Part shown: piece after piece, positions 8,501 through 17,596 of the stretch
Layout: each line of letters starts with the position of its first letter
How positions within the stretch are numbered: the first letter of the stretch is position 1
Assembly: GCA_907163375.1 (NCBI GenBank)
Contig: CAJQUW010005259.1
Location: 62,001 to 126,000 of the forward strand
Source of the DNA: Prostheceraeus crozeri
Lineage: Eukaryota > Platyhelminthes > Polycladida > Euryleptidae
Direction: 5' to 3'
Length of the DNA stretch: 64,000 nucleotides
Program-made: the position numbers and the translations under genes
Notes under the pieces: model-generated
Told to the model about the DNA's origin: nothing
What the model saw: the letters and a program-made list of their open reading frames with translations, nothing else
Databases searched by the model: none

Positions 8501-9790
8501 ATGGATAAAGCAAATTTAAAAAAATTATATTCGCCCGCATCATCCTGTTCTTCTTATTCGACGAGATCAACGGGATTTGAAAATAAATGTTTTGATAATA
8601 ATAATCCATGTATAGATGTTAATATTTTATTTCTATTACAAGCCGAAATATTTAGAGAACAGACTAAAGGTTTACCTTCTATAGAAACTAATTATTGTTT
8701 ATTTCCAGGTGATCCATTTATTAAATTTATGGAGATTGTTAGTAAATATAATGATGTAGCTTATGTGGAATTAAATAAAGAAAATATGGTTATAATAGGT
8801 CATAATAATGTATATGGGTTTATCAGAGCAGTTTTGCCGATTAGTAATACTGATTGGATAGAAAATAAAATTATTAATTATATCAATATTAAAGAATTAG
8901 TTAAAAAATTAAAATCTTTTTCGAAAGAAAAAATTAGATTATTTGTTGACGATCAAAATCAATATAACATTCACATAGAGAGTAAAAAACATAATGAAGA
9001 ATTATTATGTCAAGTTTATTATAGAGACACAATTTATAAACAAGAAACATTAGAAATGCCGCAAAGATATGATGATGATACGTATATAGGATTATATTCA
9101 AACTTAAATATTAATTTGTTAAAATCTTATATGAATGGTTTAGCTCAACAAGAGAAAATTTATATGTGGACTACACCTTATACTATTAACAATGACCATA
9201 ATCATATTCATAATAAACGAACTGAAGGTTCTAGGGCTTTGCCCTATCTTAAAGAATCTTATGATAATATAGATGATGATTCTGTAACATCTGAAAATGG
9301 TGTAAATGGTAAAAAAGATTATAAAAATATTAGTAATTATAAAAATTTATCTAAATTTCATTTTCTTACAATTGAAAATAATAATGATGGTATAGTTGAA
9401 GATACTGTTAGACAACTATGTGTCGGGTCTACAAAATTTAAATTAGGATTTACATCTAATCAATTTAAAATTTTATCATCTTTAACAAAAACTAAAAGTG
9501 ATTCAGATTATGGTGGTGTTATTAAATTTTCCAAAAGAGATCAAAGACCAATATTTTTCTCTATTATATTATTATCAGATAAAAGATGTAATTTAGAATT
9601 AGATATTCCAATAAGAGAATGGTATCCTATCATGGAAGGGCATCCTATACCAAAAAGTGTAATTTATGATGATGAAGAAACAATTTATGATGATGATGAA
9701 GAATCAATTGATGATGATGATGATGAATCAATAGTTAGTGAAAAAAAATTTAAATTATCTTTTGATAAAACATTATATGATGAAACTTAA
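8501..9790 (+). CDS. Polinton protein of unknown function with acidic tail (429 aa)
   Basis: I do not recognise this gene firmly. The N-terminus is Ser-rich. Residues ~50-130 (GDPFIKFMEIVSKYNDVAYVELNKENMVIIG) and ~310-380 (STKFKLGFTSNQFKILSSLTK...VIKFSKRDQRPIFFSIIL) have alternating hydrophobic strands. They could suit a sliding-clamp-like fold, which would fit its place directly before the DNA polymerase, but no diagnostic motif is visible. The last 45 residues are strongly acidic (runs of Asp/Glu). A paired mini-hairpin inserts RTEGSRALPY in frame at about residue 240 (9218-9247). The gene shares strand with PolB and starts at AAAAAAATG. Function unknown; the clamp idea is speculative. Confidence 0.6.
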   Translation: MDKANLKKLYSPASSCSSYSTRSTGFENKCFDNNNPCIDVNILFLLQAEIFREQTKGLPSIETNYCLFPGDPFIKFMEIVSKYNDVAYVELNKENMVIIGHNNVYGFIRAVLPISNTDWIENKIINYINIKELVKKLKSFSKEKIRLFVDDQNQYNIHIESKKHNEELLCQVYYRDTIYKQETLEMPQRYDDDTYIGLYSNLNINLLKSYMNGLAQQEKIYMWTTPYTINNDHNHIHNKRTEGSRALPYLKESYDNIDDDSVTSENGVNGKKDYKNISNYKNLSKFHFLTIENNNDGIVEDTVRQLCVGSTKFKLGFTSNQFKILSSLTKTKSDSDYGGVIKFSKRDQRPIFFSIILLSDKRCNLELDIPIREWYPIMEGHPIPKSVIYDDEETIYDDDEESIDDDDDESIVSEKKFKLSFDKTLYDET

Positions 9791-9974
9791 TATGATAAAA
9801 CTTAATGTGATAAAGAAAAAAATAACTAAAGAACGTGAAATATATAATAATATAAAATAACACTCAAGTCCTTGATATTAGAATGTTTATATCTAAAATT
9901 AAAACACAAATTTTTCCTTAAAAAATAAAAAAAATGGAAAATACCAAGTTTTATTGTGTCTTATGTAAAAAAAG

Positions 9975-12900
9975 TTGCAAACAAAAAGAAGTTATCAATC
10001 TCATTTAAATAGTAAATTGCATTTACAAAATGTAGAACGAGTTGATGAAGGAAATATATTAAAATTAAATAGTTATAAAAACTATCTAGAAACATTGCCT
10101 ACTGATATAAAAGTTAAAAAAATGTTTGATGATTATTCACATTCGGAATATAAAAAAGTTTTTAATAGTGAAGATGAGACCATACAAACCGAAGGTTCTA
10201 GGGCTTCGCCCGTACATGTGACATCGGAGATGTCTTCCAGGGCTTCGCCCGTACCAGATGGAAGATATTTATTTAGCGATACTGATGAATTTGATGAAGC
10301 TGAACGAACCGATGAAGCCTTACAAACAGAAGGTTCTAGGGCTTCGCCCGTAACAGATATAAAATATTTATTTAATCAGTCTTTTCGAACCGAAGGTTCC
10401 AGGGCTTCGCCCGTTGAATATAATGAAACCGATAAAACTTTTTATAATGTATTAACAAACTTTTATAATATATTTAAGAAATCTTTCAAATGTTATATGA
10501 ATGTAGAAGTACTTTATACAAAAAATGGACCTGATGGAATTCCTGAAGAAATAATACAAGGACATTTTACAAATTCACAAGAAATTCATAATGTAAATGA
10601 TATACAACCCATATTTGAATCGATGATACTTAAATTAGAAAATTGTATAATTGAAGCCCAGTTACGTGAATCTGGTTGGAGATTTGTTAAAATACTATCT
10701 AAGAAAATAGTAATTGATAAATATAAAAATAATACTGGTGGTAGTTATGTTTCTTTACCTTTCAGTTCACCACAAATAATCAACATAAAAAATGAAGATG
10801 ATTATTGTTTTCTGTGGAGTATTATAGCACATTTACATCCTGCAGAATATCATAAAGAAAGACTAAGTCATTATAATAAAGAAGAATACATAAAGGAATT
10901 TGATCTTTCTGATGGCTTAGATGAATTTCCATATGATTATAATAGGTTAAAAAAGTTTCATAAAAAGAATAAAAATTTAATAGAAGTAAATGTTTTTGAA
11001 TTAAATGTGAATTATGTTTCTATTGGTAAAATTACTCCACTTTACTCAGATTCAAAAAAATTTTATTTGAATAATAAAAATTTATGTCAATCAGAAATAG
11101 TATATAATGATAGAGGAAATTACATGCATCATAATATTTTTTACCAAGGAAATATAATATGTACTGAAAAATTTGAACTTGTTAAAACATTATCACCAAT
11201 AATGATTAATCATAATAATTATAAAGGACGTACTGATGATTATAATTACAAATATTCATCTTTATCTTCAGAATATCAACAAAAATTAGAAAATTTAAAT
11301 AAAAGTTTACAAAAATGTAAAACAGATTATCAACAACAAACAATATTAGTACAAGAATATGGCCATAAATATCAAAATAAGATAGAAACAATTCAAAAAT
11401 TAAATGAAGAAAATAATAAAGAATTAAATAATGAAGAAAATAAAGAATCGGCTAAAGCCAGAGCTTCGCTCCGATTAAATGAATGTTTAAAAAAATGTCT
11501 ACAACAATATAAAGAACAATATGATAAAGAATATATTTATCAGCTACAAATATTAAATCAAAATTATCATCAAAATACATTTAATATTACAAAAGAAATT
11601 AATGAAACACATGAAATATATCAAGATAAATTTGAAAAACTAGAACAGTCAAAACAACCAGCACAAGCGAATATATTATATTATCAGGGTCATTTTATAT
11701 TGTGTAAAGATGTTTCTATATTTACAAAAACTTCAGATAATAAAAATTTTCCTTGTCTTCAATGTATGACAAGTTTTAGAACTTTAGAAGAAATGAATAG
11801 ACATTTGGAGAATTGCCAACAAAATGAAGCAGTTCAAAATACTTTTCCTAAAGATGATTATTTAGAATATAATAAATGGTATTTTAAAAATAAAGTACCC
11901 TTTACTATTTATTGTGATTTTGAAGCATATAATGTTAATATGACACAAAATCGAACGGAAAGTTCCAGGGCTTCACCCGATTCTGAAAATTGTACGGGCC
12001 AAGCCCTAGAACCTTCGGTTTTTAATTCTGAAAAAAGTGCACCTGGAAAAAGTTCAGCTGAACAAAGTAAAGAAAAATATTTATTTGAACAAAAACCATT
12101 ATGTTGGGGAATGTACATTCATTCAAATTATCCTGAATTATTTAAATCAGAATATTTTCAATACTATGGTGAAGATAGTTCAGAAATGTTTACAAAGAAA
12201 GTAGAAGAATTACAAGGACGTTTTTCACAATTGCTTGAAACAAATATTCCAATGATGCCATTAACAGAAAAAGAAAAATTAAATTTTATTAATGAAACAA
12301 AATGTTATTACTGTGGAAGAGAATTTACAAAAAATTATAAAAATGGCAAAGGTAGATATCTTGATAGGCGAAGCGACGGCTCTGCCGTCAAGGTAAAAGA
12401 TCATGATCATCTAAATGGATTATATAGAGGTGCAGCACATAATTCTTGTAATCTTAATGCTAATAAATTTAAATATAACTTTGTTCCTCTGTATTTCTAC
12501 AATGGTTCTAAATATGATTTCCATCTAGTAATGAAAGATTTATTTTCATCTGAAAAATTACAACAACAACAAATAAATGTACTATGTAAAACAGAAGAAG
12601 AATATTTTTCAATGCAATTAGGTTGCATTAGAATTTTAGATGCATTTAGATTTTTTACTCCTTATTCATTAGATGTTATGGGAAAAACTTTGAAATCTGA
12701 ACAATGTAAAATATTAAATAAATATAATTTAAAACCTTTAAAAGGAATATTTCCGTATGAGTATATAGCCTGCGGCTCACAGTCGACCTATGGTTCACAG
12801 TCGAAGACTGATATAACTGGAGATAAAACCTGTGGTTCACAGTCGAAGACTGATTTTAATTCTGTGAATAAAATTATGGAAGAAAAACAACTTCCTCCAA

Positions 12901-14732
12901 TAAATAAATTTAAATCAACATTAAAACAATCAAAATTATCTGACGAAGACTATGCAGAAGCTGAAAAAAATTGGAGAGAGTTAAATTGTAAAACAATGTA
13001 TGATTATACAATGAAATATCTTCAGATAGATGTATTAATACTAGCTGATCTTTTCGAAAACTTTCGTGATATGTGTTTAGAATATTACGGAATAGATCCA
13101 TGTTATTGTTATTCTACACCAGGTTTAACATGGTTAGCAGGATTAAAACATACTGGTGTTCAAGCCGATGGCTCTAGGACAAAGTCCGTTAAACTTAAAC
13201 ATTATAAAGAAAATACATATGATAAATTATTATTTTTTGAATCTGGAATTAGAGGTGGAGTTTCATCAGTTTTAGGTAATAGATATGTTAAATGTTATAA
13301 TAAGAAAGTAAATCCACAAGAATATGGAATAATGAAACCTTTATCTCCAGAAGAAAAAGAAAAAATATTAGAAATTTTTCGAACGAAACGAGAAGGAGTA
13401 GAACGTGAAAAAGCAATTGATGAATTCATGAGAGAAAACTATTTGTTATATTATGATTTTAATAGCTTATATTCTTCTTGCATGATACAAGAATTACCAA
13501 CAGGTGAAATGTCATGGTGTAATATTCGTACGACATCAGAGATGTCTACTAGGGCTTCGCCCGATCTAGATTATCAAAGAACATATGATGGTGAAAATAA
13601 TTTTGGTTATGTATATGAAGTTGATTTAGTATACCCTGATTATATAAAAGATAAAACAAAATATTTTCCTTTCTGTCCCGAAAACAAAATTCCTAATATA
13701 GAAGATTTTTCAGATTATCAAAAATCTTTAATTCCTAAGAAATATAGACCAACAAAAAAACTTATGTTAACACAAAGCAATAAAGGAAAGTATGTTGTTG
13801 AAGGAAGAATGCTAGATTGGTATTTAGATCATGGAATGATTCTCACCAAAATACATCGAAAACTAGAGTATAGAAAATCTAGGTGGTTAAAAAATTATAT
13901 AGAGTTCAATATTGAAAAACGTAAAATAGCTAAAAGAAATAAAGATGATTTTGGAAACGTGTTCTTCAAATTAATGAATAATGCATTTTATGGTAAGACT
14001 TTAGAAAATGTGCGTAATAGACAAAATATTGAAATAGTTTATGATAAAGATAGATTTCAAAATTTAACAAGGAAACCTACATATAAAAGAACTACTAGAT
14101 TCAGTGATGAACTTTGTGCTGTTCATCTAAGAAGAAGCATTGTAAAACATGATAAGTTTAATTTCATTGGTTTCACTATATTAGAATTAGCTAAACTATT
14201 TATGTATAGTTTTATATATGATTATTTAGCACCTGCTTATGGCAAAAACTATAAATTACACTTTACAGATACCGATTCTGTTTTCTTAGAATTAACAATA
14301 CCGTATAATTCTACACTTGATGAAGAAATAGATAAAATAAAAGATATCATTCATCCTTCTGATTTATGTAAAGTAAAAGATGAATTAGAAGGAAATGAAG
14401 ATTTCATAACAGAAGCTATATTTTTAAAATCTAAATGTTACTGTTATGATACAACTAATAATATTAGGACATCGGAGATGTCTTCCAGGGCTTCGCCCGT
14501 TAAAACACATAAAACATTAAAAGGAATTTCAAAGGCATCAGTGGCTAATCAAATAACATTTCAAGATTATAAAAATGCATTATTTAATAATGAAATAAAA
14601 ACAGCATGTAATTATAGACTTAATTCAAAAAAACATAACATGTATTTAAAAGAAGAACATAAATTAGCATTAGATCCATTTGATGATAAAAGAAAAATTT
14701 TACCTGATGGAATAACTACTGAACCTTTTTAA
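9975..14732 (+). CDS. Protein-primed family B DNA polymerase of Polinton 1
   Basis: 1585 aa in this frame; the start given is the first methionine of the frame and the true N-terminus is uncertain. Residues ~275-400 (NIKNEDDYCFLWSIIAHLHP...) are the N-terminal domain typical of Polinton polymerases. A C2H2-type finger (CLQCMTSFRTLEEMNRHLENC) lies near 595 and an endonuclease-VII-like zinc module (CYYCGREF...KDHDHLNGLYRGAAHNSCN) near 780-830. Exonuclease motifs are YCDFEAY (~648), YNGSKYDFHL and YLQIDVLILAD. Polymerase motifs are A YYDFNSLYSSCM (~1160), B KLMNNAFYGKT (~1332), C FTDTDSV (~1431) and KxY in KSKCYCY. It would replicate the linear element using a terminal protein primer. At least ten in-frame mini-hairpin repeats (TEGSRASPV and kin) lie between, not within, the catalytic motifs, which explains its unusual length. 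Confidence 0.9.
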   Translation: MQTKRSYQSHLNSKLHLQNVERVDEGNILKLNSYKNYLETLPTDIKVKKMFDDYSHSEYKKVFNSEDETIQTEGSRASPVHVTSEMSSRASPVPDGRYLFSDTDEFDEAERTDEALQTEGSRASPVTDIKYLFNQSFRTEGSRASPVEYNETDKTFYNVLTNFYNIFKKSFKCYMNVEVLYTKNGPDGIPEEIIQGHFTNSQEIHNVNDIQPIFESMILKLENCIIEAQLRESGWRFVKILSKKIVIDKYKNNTGGSYVSLPFSSPQIINIKNEDDYCFLWSIIAHLHPAEYHKERLSHYNKEEYIKEFDLSDGLDEFPYDYNRLKKFHKKNKNLIEVNVFELNVNYVSIGKITPLYSDSKKFYLNNKNLCQSEIVYNDRGNYMHHNIFYQGNIICTEKFELVKTLSPIMINHNNYKGRTDDYNYKYSSLSSEYQQKLENLNKSLQKCKTDYQQQTILVQEYGHKYQNKIETIQKLNEENNKELNNEENKESAKARASLRLNECLKKCLQQYKEQYDKEYIYQLQILNQNYHQNTFNITKEINETHEIYQDKFEKLEQSKQPAQANILYYQGHFILCKDVSIFTKTSDNKNFPCLQCMTSFRTLEEMNRHLENCQQNEAVQNTFPKDDYLEYNKWYFKNKVPFTIYCDFEAYNVNMTQNRTESSRASPDSENCTGQALEPSVFNSEKSAPGKSSAEQSKEKYLFEQKPLCWGMYIHSNYPELFKSEYFQYYGEDSSEMFTKKVEELQGRFSQLLETNIPMMPLTEKEKLNFINETKCYYCGREFTKNYKNGKGRYLDRRSDGSAVKVKDHDHLNGLYRGAAHNSCNLNANKFKYNFVPLYFYNGSKYDFHLVMKDLFSSEKLQQQQINVLCKTEEEYFSMQLGCIRILDAFRFFTPYSLDVMGKTLKSEQCKILNKYNLKPLKGIFPYEYIACGSQSTYGSQSKTDITGDKTCGSQSKTDFNSVNKIMEEKQLPPINKFKSTLKQSKLSDEDYAEAEKNWRELNCKTMYDYTMKYLQIDVLILADLFENFRDMCLEYYGIDPCYCYSTPGLTWLAGLKHTGVQADGSRTKSVKLKHYKENTYDKLLFFESGIRGGVSSVLGNRYVKCYNKKVNPQEYGIMKPLSPEEKEKILEIFRTKREGVEREKAIDEFMRENYLLYYDFNSLYSSCMIQELPTGEMSWCNIRTTSEMSTRASPDLDYQRTYDGENNFGYVYEVDLVYPDYIKDKTKYFPFCPENKIPNIEDFSDYQKSLIPKKYRPTKKLMLTQSNKGKYVVEGRMLDWYLDHGMILTKIHRKLEYRKSRWLKNYIEFNIEKRKIAKRNKDDFGNVFFKLMNNAFYGKTLENVRNRQNIEIVYDKDRFQNLTRKPTYKRTTRFSDELCAVHLRRSIVKHDKFNFIGFTILELAKLFMYSFIYDYLAPAYGKNYKLHFTDTDSVFLELTIPYNSTLDEEIDKIKDIIHPSDLCKVKDELEGNEDFITEAIFLKSKCYCYDTTNNIRTSEMSSRASPVKTHKTLKGISKASVANQITFQDYKNALFNNEIKTACNYRLNSKKHNMYLKEEHKLALDPFDDKRKILPDGITTEPF
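10187..10413. repeat. Cluster of four in-frame paired mini-hairpins in PolB
   Basis: Units at 10187-10211, 10219-10252, 10324-10350 and 10387-10413. Each pairs a first palindrome (AACCgaaGGTT type or GACATCggaGATGTC) with a second (GGGCttcGCCC). They are read in the same frame each time, giving TEGSRASPV, TSEMSSRASPV, TEGSRASPV and TEGSRASPV. They expand a low-constraint acidic linker near the N-terminus. Confidence 0.9.
11448..11475. repeat. In-frame paired mini-hairpin in PolB coiled-coil linker
   Basis: TCGGCTaaAGCC followed by GAGCttcGCTC, encoding SAKARASLRL inside a Lys/Glu/Asn-rich helical linker. It is the same type as the unit in the terminal inverted repeat at 2412-2441. Confidence 0.85.
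11952..12019. repeat. Pair of oppositely oriented mini-hairpin units in PolB
   Basis: 11952-11980 reads forward (RTESSRASPD). 11995-12019 is the reverse complement orientation (GGGCcaaGCCC then GAACCttcGGTT, encoding TGQALEPSV). Finding both orientations in frame in one gene argues for independent insertions rather than ancestral protein repeats. Confidence 0.85.
12365..12853. repeat. Mini-hairpin variants in PolB palm-proximal linkers
   Basis: 12365-12392 contains GACGGCtctGCCGTC, splitting the zinc module linker (DRRSDGSAVKVKDH). 12768-12853 holds three direct repeats containing GGTTCACAGTCG with CAGTCgaaGACTG palindromes, encoding repeated CGSQSKTD peptides. Both sets lie outside recognised catalytic motifs. 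Confidence 0.75.
13163..13189. repeat. In-frame mini-hairpin in PolB
   Basis: GCCgatGGC followed by GGACaaaGTCC, encoding ADGSRTKSV just before the conserved VKLKHYKENTYD region. This is a different stem sequence with the same two-hairpin layout. Confidence 0.8.
13530..14500. repeat. Two in-frame GACATC-type mini-hairpins in PolB palm/thumb
   Basis: 13530-13565 and 14466-14500 each pair GACATC(a/g)gaGATGTC with GGGCttcGCCC, giving TSEMSTRASPD and TSEMSSRASPV. One follows motif A and one lies between KxY and the KTLKGISK block. They sit in loops that vary among Polinton polymerases. The range covers both units and intervening gene sequence. Confidence 0.85.
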
Positions 14733-14818
14733 TTTTCTAATTTCTAAGATAGACAAATTTGATATATATATAAAATAAAAAAATATTGTAACACTATATT
14801 TGTATATTTTTATCACTC

Positions 14819-14876
14819 CTCGAAAATATTTTCGATCGACTTTCAGTCGGGGCGAAGCCCCTCGAGGCAAAGCCTA
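14819..14876. repeat. Mini-hairpins between PolB and ATPase genes
   Basis: Three palindromes in a row, CGAAAATATTTTCG, CGACTttcAGTCG and GGGGCgaaGCCCC, lie between the convergent 3' ends of PolB and the ATPase gene. They could fold as bidirectional transcription terminators. Confidence 0.65.
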
Positions 14877-15569
14877 GTCAGAGAAGAATTGTTCGATAAC
14901 TCTTTCATGAATTTTTTTATCAATATTAATTGTGATAAATCCATAATCTTTTGACCAAGCATTGTTACACGATTGTTTAAATTCATCTTTATTTCTTACA
15001 CATAAATCTCTTAACAAATCACTTAAGTTTCTTGCATTTATTTCAAATAGTATAAATATATTTGCATTCTTTCTAATAACACTTCCGTCTAATGAATACA
15101 TACTTTGTGTTAAATAAAAAACACTACAGTTATTATGTCTACCTCTTGTGAAATAATTTCTCTGAACTGACTGATTTCTATCATTAACACAATCATCAAA
15201 AATTACACAATGTTTCATTGTTTTATCTAGTTTACTAGGATCTTGCATATTACCACTATCATCTATTAATTGTATCTTTATATGGTTATTTTTATTAGAT
15301 TCTACTAACTGATTATTTTTTGCTGCTTCTTCACACCACGAACTTATTTCTTCTTCATCTTCAGATTTTTCATATTCTTTGAATAATGAAGCAATTGCTG
15401 TTTTTTTAAGATTATTTTCAAATCCATATTTTAAAAATTGATAGACGGGTTGTTCTGCCGTTGTTGTATAAATTATAAGATTGTTATAATCCAAAAAATT
15501 TGGAGTCGTTAAAATTTTAAATAATAGATATGTTTTTCCACATCCTGATCTTCCACAAATAACTGACAA
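14874..15569 (-). CDS. FtsK/HerA-type genome-packaging ATPase
   Basis: 231 aa. Walker A GRSGCGKT (residues ~6-13) is followed by LLFKILTTPNFLDYNNLIIYTTT. Walker B HCVIFDDC (about 121-128) precedes a conserved RNYFTRGRHNNCSVFYLTQS segment with the sensor-like polar residues of the FtsK/HerA superfamily. In Polintons and related double-jelly-roll viruses this ATPase threads DNA into the preformed capsid. Length is typical. The 5' end is uncertain because no clear ATG in the usual A-rich context was seen. It ends convergently with PolB and precedes the penton gene on the same strand. Confidence 0.88.
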   Translation of the reverse strand: MSVICGRSGCGKTYLLFKILTTPNFLDYNNLIIYTTTAEQPVYQFLKYGFENNLKKTAIASLFKEYEKSEDEEEISSWCEEAAKNNQLVESNKNNHIKIQLIDDSGNMQDPSKLDKTMKHCVIFDDCVNDRNQSVQRNYFTRGRHNNCSVFYLTQSMYSLDGSVIRKNANIFILFEINARNLSDLLRDLCVRNKDEFKQSCNNAWSKDYGFITINIDKKIHERVIEQFFSD

Positions 15570-15702
15570 AACTTTATTAGATAAATTTGGATGATGATTA
15601 AATTTAAGTTTTTTTTATTAAATTAATTTAATAAAAAAATTTATTTTTATTTTATTTTTGTTTTTAAAGAAGAAGAAGAAAATTAAACTTCTCTAGCTTC
15701 GC

Positions 15703-15775
15703 GTGGGAGTTTATACCTCTCGAACGGGAGTTTATACCTACCGAACGGGAGTTTATACCTCCCGAACCAAAAGAT
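15703..15775. repeat. 25-bp tandem repeat at penton-gene 3' end
   Basis: Three copies of a unit containing GGGAGTTTATACCT and CGAAC follow each other between the ATPase and penton genes. GGGAGtttataCCTCCC makes an imperfect hairpin. This is a variant of the palindromic repeats seen elsewhere. Confidence 0.75.
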
Positions 15776-16541
15776 CTATCATAATCTCTTCACCTCCAAA
15801 ATTTATTTCTTGTCCTTTCTCATCAGTGATTCTAATGCCAATGTTGTTAATAGTTTTTCTTGTAATAGGAAAATATATTAATGTTTGTGGAATTACATTT
15901 AATCTATAACCAATGGGTACAGTAAAAGCTGGAAAACTGAATATTAAATTTGATAATTTACCATTTATATATCCTCCTTCAATAATGTCACAATGTACAA
16001 CAATTGAATTTATTTCAGTTATTTTTGGAATCTTCTCACCTAAATGATAACCTTGACTATAGGTTTGTTTATTAAATCCTAATAGCTTTGACAATGATCT
16101 ATCATGATTAAAATCAACTTGATGATTTTCGTCTAAAGTAAGAGAAAATTTATTAACTGCCGGTTCAACTGCAAAATGTAATTGTTTCTTATCTTTAAAT
16201 GATATACCTAAATGTCTCTTAATTTCATTTGATATTGTTTCAACTTCGTAAGAACCAGGAAGAAAAGTTAGTATTTTCCATGTTTTGCCTTTATCAGTAG
16301 AATATCTAAATTGATCATTCACATCTTTGATAACGTTTTGTATAGTGTTAAATGTAGAGAAACTAGTCAATGCAATTTGATAATTTTTATTTTGTTCTAA
16401 ATGTAGAATGGGTTCTAAATTACAAGTGTGTGATGAAGTAGTTGTTATAATTTTTAACGTCGTACTAAATTTTGATGAACCCAAAATCTCTGTTAGATTT
16501 TCTAAATGATTATTAATTTTGTCTAAATCTGCTGAACACAT
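15753..16541 (-). CDS. Polinton minor capsid (penton-like, single jelly-roll) protein
   Basis: 262 aa, the usual size for the Polinton minor capsid/penton protein. Visible features are LEQNKNYQIALTSFSTFNTIQNV near residue 50, a central FSLTLDENHQVDF, then NSIVVHCDIIEGGYINGKLSNLIFSFP and a C-terminal NIGIRITDEKGQEINFGGE. These alternate like beta strands, and I associate the VVHCDII...Y.NG block with this family. It would occupy capsid vertices. The gene follows the ATPase on the minus strand, the usual grouping, and starts at GTTTAAAAATG. Confidence 0.8.
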   Translation of the reverse strand: MCSADLDKINNHLENLTEILGSSKFSTTLKIITTTSSHTCNLEPILHLEQNKNYQIALTSFSTFNTIQNVIKDVNDQFRYSTDKGKTWKILTFLPGSYEVETISNEIKRHLGISFKDKKQLHFAVEPAVNKFSLTLDENHQVDFNHDRSLSKLLGFNKQTYSQGYHLGEKIPKITEINSIVVHCDIIEGGYINGKLSNLIFSFPAFTVPIGYRLNVIPQTLIYFPITRKTINNIGIRITDEKGQEINFGGEEIMIDLLVREV

Positions 16542-16605
16542 TTTTAAACTAAAAAAAATTAAATAAATATTTTTTTATGAAAAAGGTAAAACAACAACAT
16601 ATTTC

Positions 16606-16680
16606 AGCTACGGGCGAAGCCCTGGAGGACATCAGAGATGTCCGGTTCGGGCGAAGCCCTGGAGGACATCAGAGATGTCC
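16606..16680. repeat. Tandem pair of mini-hairpin units
   Basis: Two ~36-bp copies, each with GGGCgaaGCCC and GGACATCagaGATGTCC, lie between the penton gene and the next gene and overlap the latter's last codons. The identical tandem copies show recent duplication of the unit. Confidence 0.85.
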
Positions 16681-17490
16681 TGTTATACTTTTATAATCCT
16701 CTTCATTTAGAATCTTCTTTTCTAACAGTCTTTTCAATATAGCATGAATTTCATTGAAACTAGAATTATGTCCTTCTTTTATTGCAGATATTAAAATATT
16801 TAATCTATTTAGTAATTCTTGTGGATCATCTGGCAAAAATACAGTTGTTTCAGTTTTCTGTTTTTCAGATAAACCTTTTCCTACTTTAACTCCCGTTGAT
16901 AATAAATTTTCTAATTGTTTATAACGTCTAAGAGATTTTACTGCACCAACTCTGTCTAACATAGCTTTATATTTTATGAGATCTTCTACAGCATAATTAT
17001 TTAAATCTGCTCCTCTTAAAAGATTAACAAAATTTCTATCTAAATTAAAAGGAGATTTATCTGGTGAAAAAATTAAACCTCGAAAAGGTTGTGGAAATAT
17101 TTCTTTTTGTCCGAGATAAAATCTAGGTATTGTTTTTCCATCTATAAATGAAATAGAATGTTCAAATTGCATAGATTTTGGTAATTTCTTATTAATGTTT
17201 GATTCTAGTAATCCATAGTCATCTAATATAGTTTTGTGCTCTGGATCTGTTATATCAATTTGTTTATCATTATTTGTACTTTCTTTTTCAAGAGTTTTAA
17301 ATGGTTTCATAGTTTTCTCAAAATCAGTTTTTACTTGCTCGGTTTGCTGCATTTGTTCAAACATATCAGATTGAATACCAGCTTTTATCATTCTATGTTG
17401 AAGATGATTTTCTTTCATAATATTTCTTTGTTTTATTAACTCTTCTAATTGTTTTATTCTTTTAAAATTATCAGCTTTAATTTTATCCAT
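16669..17490 (-). CDS. Polinton protein of unknown function (273 aa)
   Basis: Not recognised. I start it at the methionine of MDKIKADNFKRIKQ because this ATG sits in the shared TTTTAAAAATG context; the open frame itself begins 22 codons upstream. The first ~75 residues are a Lys/Gln-rich coiled coil. The middle has FIDGKTIPRFYLGQKEIFPQPFRGLIFS and NFVNLLRGADLNNYAVEDLIKYKAML, and the end is helical. Similar two-part helical proteins occur in Polinton structural clusters, so a virion role is plausible. There is no enzymatic motif. Confidence 0.55.
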   Translation of the reverse strand: MDKIKADNFKRIKQLEELIKQRNIMKENHLQHRMIKAGIQSDMFEQMQQTEQVKTDFEKTMKPFKTLEKESTNNDKQIDITDPEHKTILDDYGLLESNINKKLPKSMQFEHSISFIDGKTIPRFYLGQKEIFPQPFRGLIFSPDKSPFNLDRNFVNLLRGADLNNYAVEDLIKYKAMLDRVGAVKSLRRYKQLENLLSTGVKVGKGLSEKQKTETTVFLPDDPQELLNRLNILISAIKEGHNSSFNEIHAILKRLLEKKILNEEDYKSITGHL

Positions 17491-17596
17491 TTTTAAAATA
17501 TAATATTTGAATTTTGTGGTAACATTGGAATACAGCAAAAACATTTTACTGAACAAATTATTTTTTTATTGCTTTGTTGTTTGACATCTTTTCGCT

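Noticed and set aside
11206-13101. Minus-strand frames inside PolB
   Set aside because: They are shadows of the polymerase gene: low complexity and no motifs.
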